Shown: positions 57,629 through 64,000 of the stretch, piece by piece
Numbering within the stretch: the stretch's first letter is position 1
Layout: every line of letters begins with the position of its first letter
Source: Asterochloris sp. CNOR1
Taxonomy: Eukaryota; Chlorophyta; Trebouxiophyceae; Trebouxiales; Trebouxiaceae
Assembly: GCA_963969365.1 (NCBI GenBank)
Contig: OZ017758.1
Location: 124,001-188,000 of the forward strand
DNA length: 64,000 bases
Direction of reading: 5' to 3'
The notes under the pieces: generated by a model
Database searches by the model: none
What the model saw: only the letters and a program-made list of their open reading frames with translations
What the model was told of the DNA's origin: nothing
Translations under genes and position numbers: made by a program

Positions 57629-59676
57629 TTGCTGCAGCTGCTTGTTCTGCTCGACAGTGGGCTGGCATAGCAGCAGGTGCACAGTCCCATGAAATCGAGC
57701 TTGTGATTCATAAGTGGCCTGCTTCCCGGCTGGGCCCAACGGAGAGATCTCCTGCAGGGTGGCACAGGCTGCATATAATTGAATCAGTCTGCACAGCATC
57801 ATCTTATGTAGCTCGAAGGCTGCTTATCGAAGTCTGGGTGCAACTTTCAGGACAGGACCAGCAAAATGTGTCAAGTATAAAGAGTGGCATAGTGCATGAC
57901 AGCGATGCAGAGCTGGCCTACCCCTAGCATGTGAGTACTGAAAGGCATTGTGACACCAGGTGGGGGAGATGCTGCTCATACAGGAGCACACTTTGGAGAG
58001 CATTATGGGACGCTGCGCCCAATTGCATGTTGTGGCAGACCAAAGCGATGCCTGAGCTTGCAGCACAGGGCCCACAGAGCAGTTGCATACCAGTTGTTCC
58101 TGAAATAAATCTGCCCCATCACAGGATGGTTTCTGTGCACATGGTGAAGGACCCACAGCGTTGAATTCGACAGGCTCTGCTGATAAACCCTGGGGTGCAC
58201 TGGGCGGTAATGGTTCTGCCAATCAAGAACACTTCCTGCAACCCATGAGAGCGGGCGAGGCACCACATCCAGACACGATGTGAGAAGAAGCGGCTGCAGG
58301 CGTCAATACAAAATAATCTATAACCATAACATCAGGCCCACATAGCACAGCAAGACTTGGCCGTCAGCCAGCACATCTCCACACACACAAAGTGGGATCT
58401 TGAGTGACCTCAGGTCACTCTGCATTGTACCTATTGCTGCGCAGCAATCCTTGACCCCAGCTCCCTGGCACCTGTTCCTTGATCCTCCACCAACTTGGTG
58501 CGTGCACACCTTCTTCTCTTACTACCTGGCATAAGCTGCCCTCACCTGCGCATCTTCTGCAGCACAGGTGCCTGCCTTGCCAGGCGCTGTTCAGCAGAGA
58601 CCTTTTAAGTGGTGAGCTTTTGCTACAGCTGCTTAAGACCTCTGGTGCCTGCTGCTCCTCCTCAGCCTGCTGCTGCAGGGCATGCAGCTCTGCAGGAAAG
58701 ACATCGATGGGCTACCACCATAGCCTCCTAGATAATGCCATACCTGGGCAACTGCAGGCTTTGATACAGGCTAATCATGTCTAGGGTTCAGGAAATCCAG
58801 GCACTGAAAGTGGAGTGGCATGCTTGGCTCATGCAACAAAAGCCTCTGGAGAGACATTGGTGCACAGCTGACCGAGGCTTTGTGCCAGGGGTGGACGAGA
58901 AAGCAGAGGAGCGTGACACTCGTCTACAAGCACTGGAGAATGCCTTGTCACGCTTACTAGAGATTGTTGCCAAACCACCTGAATCGTCAGTTGCCTTTGG
59001 TGGCCCTCGCAGCATTGATTGATCTGGTTGGATGACGGTCACCATGGTAAGTAGAGTCCTAGGCTTGCACTCCCAGGCTGTCATAGCCCCAGACTAAAGC
59101 AGTGCACAGAGCGATGCACCAAGCAGCAAGACCACAAAGAGCTAATCGAAGCTGCAGATGACCAGCAATATGCGACGCGTGCACTGGAGAAGTGGCAACA
59201 TAGCGAGCTGCACAGCCCCGCATGAAGGCTGAACTGACCTGCAGCACTCCTCTTGGCTGTGACAGCTGCCGCCTAAGGGTGGCAAGCTTCCGCTGCACCT
59301 TCCTCTGCTGTGCGCCTGTCTCAGGCAGCCCAGAGAGCCCGCCCAGCCAGTTGCATGGGCTGACGATCCACATACCTGTGGGTGATGCATTACGTTTACC
59401 CTTACCAGTGGCTGAGCCTTGGCAAGAAAAGCAAAGTGACCATAAATACAGTGCTCTGCACATGGTCCACGTTGTGAATTCACATGTGCTCAATCTGAAT
59501 GGGCAGCTTCAGAGAAAGAACACCATCAAAAACCAGAGCCCAGAATGAACAGGCATGGGATCAACAATTGATGAATTTCGAAGTTCAGAACGGAATCTCA
59601 ACGATAGTCAAGCTTTCGTGTCATGCAAGCAGTTGCTTGTCTGCTTTGTATTGCCTGGTCGCTCTGACCTGCAGCC
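57629..59676. other. Intergenic region between decarboxylase and RtcB genes
   Basis: About 2 kb without an assignable gene. One 81-codon + frame at 58777-59022 (MSRVQEIQALKVEWHAWL ... LQALENALSRLLEIV) looks like a short amphipathic/coiled-coil peptide, but it has no family match and no paired exons. A CTGACCTGCAG just before the RtcB ATG suggests a 5' UTR intron. Confidence 0.4.
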
Positions 59677-62600
59677 ATGACCCCTCTGCTGGCCATGTCT
59701 CTCTCACGAGTCAGTGTGGGACGAGCCCTGCTTGCTCGCCCCAACTCACATCAGCAGCTGTTCCGCAACACACTGAATGGGATTGATAGAGCTGGGCTTC
59801 AGCACAGAGTGCAATCAGCAAGAACAGCAGTCTCACAGGCTGCTGCTGTAGCAGAGGCTGCCCCTCAGGACAGTACAGGCTCCAGTACACTCCCAGTGGT
59901 CATTGAAACTAGGGGCGTTCCTGTGAGTTTTGGGGGCTTGTTCCGTGCTTGCCTGTTGCAGCTGAGCTTCTGAGGAGGTCTGCACAGCGGTGTTTCTGAG
60001 GAGGCCTGCACTGCTGTGCAGATCCTGCTCTATGCCAAACAGGAGGAGGTGGAGGTTGAAGCCCTGGCTCAGCTGAGAAAGCTGGCTGAGAGTCCCCTCC
60101 CAGTGAGCACAGCAAGCTATTGACTTGGCTGCCTGCGTGCACACCCAAGCCATGCCTACTCATCAGAGGCATGGCTGGAGTAGGAAGAAGGAGAAGGAGT
60201 TGCATTCAAGCCGTGCTGCCAAGTGCCTGCTGCAAAGCGGCTGGCTGAATTCAAAAAACAATTGTTGTTTTTGGTGCAGGTCGGCTATGTCTCAGCCATG
60301 CCTGATGTGCATCTTGGCAAAGGCGTCACGGTGAGCAGCTGCCTCCTTGTCGAGGTGCCCAATCTGCTGAATCCAGAGTTTCAGGCTTTTCGAATTGACA
60401 CACAGGCTCTCCCCAGGTGGAGAGCAGCAGCGTTCAGCTGCCTGCCGTTACATGTCTGCTAGTACATGCCTGACTTCAGCACATGGAGCAGTGGTGCCTA
60501 GCTGCGCAGTGCGTATTGCCTGCAGATTGGCACCGTCTTTGCCTCCGAGTCCTATGTCTGCCCAAACGCTGTTGGAGTCGACATAGGTGAGCCCGGTCTG
60601 CCTGAAAGGCCTGCTGCCAATGTGCCCTGCTGCACTCTGATGCTGTGTTGCGGCCGTCTCCTGTGCTGCAATGCCCCTTTCTGCCCGAGGGGCCTGCTGC
60701 AGATGTGCCCTACTGCACTCTCATGCTGTGGTACGGCCGTCTCCTGGGCTGCACTGAGCTGCACACTGCCAGGCCTTGCCGCAGGCTGGCCATGCGGTAG
60801 TGCTTCTCCCGTCGTTGCTGCAGCTTGACCTTGCCTCACACCTCCACGGCCATCATGCGCGCCGTGCTGGCGCGGGCATGCCTTGCTGTGCAGCAGAACA
60901 TGGTGTCGTCAAAATGTGGCTGTGCAGGCAACGACGTGCCTGGTTTGCCCTGGATGAGCTACAATAATAGCGGCGATATCCCACTGCTGGGCAGCACTTG
61001 CCGGGCCCCATGCCTGGGCTCTAGGCTGGACTCTTGCTTCCTTCTGCTATCTGTGACCTGACTGTAGTGGCAATGGATGCTGCTCTCTGATCTGCTCTGA
61101 AAGGTGCAGGCTGCGGCCAGAGACCGGCCACATATTCTGAGGCAGCCATCCCATGCTGTGCAATGAGTATCTTGTCTCACTCTGAAGAGTGCAGGCATTC
61201 TTGAGAGAGGACGAGGTGCAAAGCTCCTGTACCCACCAGTTCAGCTGCAGCAGGTGCCTGGAGCCACCCATGGAGCCAGCGGATTGCATTGCCGATGGTG
61301 CTGGTGTCCCCTTCGTGCTGCAGGCTGCGGCACATGTGCAGTCTTGATCACGATGCCACATGCCGGCCAACACAGGCTACCTTGTGCTGCTCATTGAGCC
61401 AGAAGCCCAGATCTGCCAGGCAGGCAGAGGCCTGAAGATAAGGCCTGACAGCGTTCCTCTTGTGGTGCTGCAGGCTGCGGCATGTGCTGCGTGCTGCATG
61501 GGAGAGCCTTAGTCTTCTGCAGCATGTGGCGCGCACCACCAGATGAGCTGCACTGGTCATATACTTGCCCTGCCAATGCTCACAGCGTCCCCTCTCATGG
61601 CGCAGGCTGCGGCATGTGTGCAGTCCCTGTGGATGGGCTCCACAAGGATGACGTGTCCATGGAGCAGCTGCTGAAGCTGCAGAGCCTGATCAAGCGGCGC
61701 ATCCCCACAGGCTTTGAGCAGCACAAGGCAGCCCTGCCCACAGCCCAGCAAGCAATGGAGGAGTGGTCCAATGTCAAGCCTCCCAGCGAGTGAGTCCACT
61801 GAAACGTCTGCTCACAAGGCCGCTGATGGGCTCAAAACAGCCTCATCTTACTAGCTTGCTGTTTTCTGCTCTTGCTGGCTTGCTGTTTTCTGCTCTCGGT
61901 TTTCCAGGTCCACTCTGGGTTCCGCTTGCAGGGGTGGGGGGGTTCCTGCAGCCGCGCTCTTCCGCTCCTGTTCTTGATTGTGATGACATTCAGTCATTGT
62001 GGGCTTGTGCTGCAAACACGCTCTCCAGCGCCCTCTCATGCTGTTGCTCTTCCAGGGCTTGTCACATTGTTCAGCTGATGCTCCTGTGTCACAGCAGCAG
62101 ACTCCTAGTCCTCGACTTGACATCCATCTGCACATCAACATGCAGTATACAGCGGTGCGCTCAGCGTCACTGCCTGCGCCTGCAGGTGGCTGGAGCAGCA
62201 GGTCTTCTCGGGGGCCAACAATGAGAAGGCAGCCAAGCAATTGGGCACCCTGGGTGAGCTGCGCACTTTGTGCAGCAGACAGCCTATGGTACTTTGCTAG
62301 CTAGCCCACAGAGCACAGGCTACTGGCCTGCAGTCACACAGGAGCCCACCTTCCCTGCATCAGCACCTGCTCAGAGCAGCCCTACCTCCTGTCAGCCTGT
62401 TAATGCTCAGCACGACACCACCTCTACAGCTGTGGCCCCACTCGCAGAGGCACAGCACTCTGAGCTTTTCCTGGGTTTGGACATGCACAATGGGGTTGTC
62501 CTTCTGTGCCGGCTGGTCAAATGCAGAATTCCACATTGCCTGCTTGGGCATTTGTCCAGAGCAGCCGGTCAAAGCCTGCGCATGAGACTACGTCAGCTGT

Positions 62601-64000
62601 TGTCCACCTGCAGAGGCACAGCCATTCTGGCGCATCCTGTGTTCAGACATGCACAGTGGAGCTTGGCCTCATGCCGGCTTGTTGATGCTTCAGTGCAAGG
62701 GCCCCTCAATGCAGCTGCCATGCTGGCAACTGGCATCAAGTTCTGTCACCTTGGCTGTCCCTGTCTTCCCAGTTCCTGTCTCAACTCTTTCTGCAGGACC
62801 TGCAAACCTTTCCGACCAGCACAGCCCTGCTCTGCAGGCGGTGGCAACCACTTCCTGGAGTTGGTGTATGACGAGACTGGCCGCGTCTGGGTCATGCTGC
62901 ACTCTGGCAGCAGGAACATCGGCAACATCACTGCACAGCTGTATGACGGCAAGGCAGCCCAGGAGCTGGAGCAGCAGGGCATCACCGTGCCTGGCGGCCT
63001 GAACTACCTCGAGATTGACTCCACCGATGGGCGTGCTTATCTGGGGGACATGGACTGGTGTCAGGTGGGAAAGGGCGCTTCCCTGCCTGCTCCTCTCCTG
63101 CTAGCAGCAGCCAGTCAGCTGAAGCTCCAGCGGGGGCTACCTTCCACTTCTAGAGGCTCCCAGTCCTTTCTGCTGGTGGCACAGCTCCTGTTAGGTCAGT
63201 GGGGCCACAGGTTGGCCACAGGTCCCAGTGTTGGGCCCCTGGCCTCCCCGCTCGCGGGCGCCCCTGTAGGTCCACCTCTCGCTGCTGGCCTTAGTGCATG
63301 ACACCCATTGCCCTGCACAAAAATTGCCACAGCCCTCAAAATGAGTTCGTATGCTGACCTTGTCATTGGCCTGCACAAACAGGGAAAACACGACTGGCAC
63401 CCCATCTGCTTCTTCAAGTTTCCCATCGCCTGCTGCGACTCCACATCACCTGCTGCCCACCACCATGCCTCACCTTGCCCTCACCTGCAGGTGATGGTTC
63501 TCACTACTACCCACTGTGCTGCAACAACCCTGTGCTGAACTGATTGCCCCTCTCAGCCGCTCGCGCAGGACTCCAGTCTGGCGCTTGAACCGCCTGCACA
63601 AGCTACTGCAATTTAGTGTCCCCATTCAGTGTCCCCACGTGCTTCCCCCGTAGGACCAAGTCCGTCACTGCACATGCTCTGTGCCTGCTGCCAACACCAA
63701 GATACCCACCTGCAAAGCTGGGCAATCGCACCTTTGCCCTTCAGCTTCCTGAAAGTGCGCAACTGCCCCCCCAATTGTCCCCTTACAGGATTATGCCCAC
63801 CACAACCGGCGCTTCATGCTGGAGCGCATGGTGGACTCCCTCAACGAGGTCACTGGGGCCACCCCCAACATGGACAAGGCTGTCAACATCCACCACAACT
63901 ACTGCGAATGCACCGCCTGCAAGTACAGGGTGAGCACCGCTGCCCTGCACCCAGCACTTGAGGTTTGCAGCACTATCTGGTAAGGGGCAATGCTGCTGAG
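59677..64000 (+). CDS. RTCB: RtcB-family RNA ligase (3'-phosphate/5'-OH), 3' end beyond window
   Basis: GTP- and metal-dependent ligase that seals 3'-phosphate to 5'-hydroxyl RNA ends (tRNA splicing, RNA repair). Exons: 59677-59922, 60022-60102, 60280-60330, 60526-60586, 61606-61789, 62186-62253, 62838-63064, 63789-63929; all close in phase and the gene continues past 64000. Motifs in order: AMPDVHLGKGVTIGTV, NAVGVDIGCGMCAV (metal-binding Asp and Cys), LGTLGGGNHFLEL (His), VMLHSGSRNIG (His), DYAHHNRRFMLERM and VNIHHNYCEC. Residues 1-70 (MTPLLAMSLSRVSVGRALLA...) lie before the conserved core, are rich in Arg, Ser and Ala with few acids, and look like an organellar presequence. The start is the first ATG of the open exon, after a TGCAG. 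The GTP-guanylylated His region lies outside the window. Confidence 0.95.
60608..60775 (+). repeat. 82-bp tandem duplication in an RtcB intron
   Basis: Two copies, starting at 60608 and 60691, of GGCCTGCTGCxxATGTGCCC ... CGGCCGTCTCCTGxGCTGCA, about 85% alike by eye. They begin about 20 nt inside the intron after exon 60526-60586. Confidence 0.8.
61109..61640 (+). repeat. Four serial copies of the RtcB GCGM exon start with acceptor
   Basis: The real exon starts at 61606 (GCGCAG|GCTGCGGCATGTGTG, then CAGTCCC). The same CAG|GCTGCGGC edge occurs at 61474 (GCATGTGCTGCG), 61324 (GCACATGTGCAGTC) and 61109 (GCCAGAGACC), with decay increasing with distance (spacing 132, 150, 215). Confidence 0.87.

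Noticed and set aside
58777-59022. 81-codon frame as a separate gene
   Set aside because: Short, single, no recognisable domain or flanking exon; mentioned only within the intergenic entry.
62270-63301. 343-codon + strand frame in the RtcB gene
   Set aside because: It contains the real exon 62838-63064 but reads through both flanking introns, which have good GTGAGC/TGCAG sites and are needed for a normal RtcB.

Overview
This window looks like nuclear DNA of a green alga, most likely a trebouxiophyte. Genes are split into many short exons (15 to about 300 nt, one of 585 nt), introns nearly always end in TGCAG, GC content is moderate to high, and gene families are plant-like (BAHD acyltransferase, PCC13-62 desiccation protein, plant-type oxalyl-CoA enzymes). 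I see no RNA genes, CRISPR arrays or convincing mobile elements. The lineage is an inference; no marker gene is present.

Layout. 0.3-1.8 kb: a TLC-domain membrane protein (+). 3.3-19.3 kb: a full-size ABCB/P-glycoprotein exporter (-), about 32 exons, with three exons whose lengths break the frame. 20.0-21.0 kb: a small F-box-like/leucine-rich protein (+). 22.0-25.6 kb: an MFS transporter with a very large central loop (+). 26.0-27.1 kb: an F-box/LRR protein (-). 27.5-28.4 kb: a decayed partial copy of the MFS gene. 28.9-33.6 kb: a secreted ferritin-like desiccation-related protein (-), 13 exons including a 17-nt microexon. 35.6-41.9 kb: a BAHD acyltransferase (-). 43.7-50.6 kb: oxalyl-CoA synthetase (+), directly followed at 50.9-57.6 kb by oxalyl-CoA decarboxylase (+). 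59.7-64.0 kb: an RtcB-type RNA ligase with a presequence-like N-terminus (+), cut by the window end.

Two things stand out. First, oxalyl-CoA synthetase and oxalyl-CoA decarboxylase are neighbours in pathway order on one strand, ending in the peroxisomal signals SKL and SKM. Together they would convert oxalate to formyl-CoA and CO2. A GC-AG intron (50555-50934) would join them in frame into one bifunctional protein through a Gly/Ser-rich linker; without it the first protein ends at SKL. Second, many introns in unrelated genes here are filled with decayed tandem copies of an adjacent exon edge, splice site included (ABCB, oxalyl-CoA synthetase, oxalyl-CoA decarboxylase, RtcB). This looks like a general mode of intron growth in this genome and supplies many decoy splice sites.

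Desiccation protein, oxalate catabolism and a drug-type exporter would suit a terrestrial or lichen-forming alga exposed to fungal oxalate, but that ecological reading is speculation. Exon boundaries were derived by eye from GT/GC-AG sites, phase and family similarity; where phase did not close this is stated.
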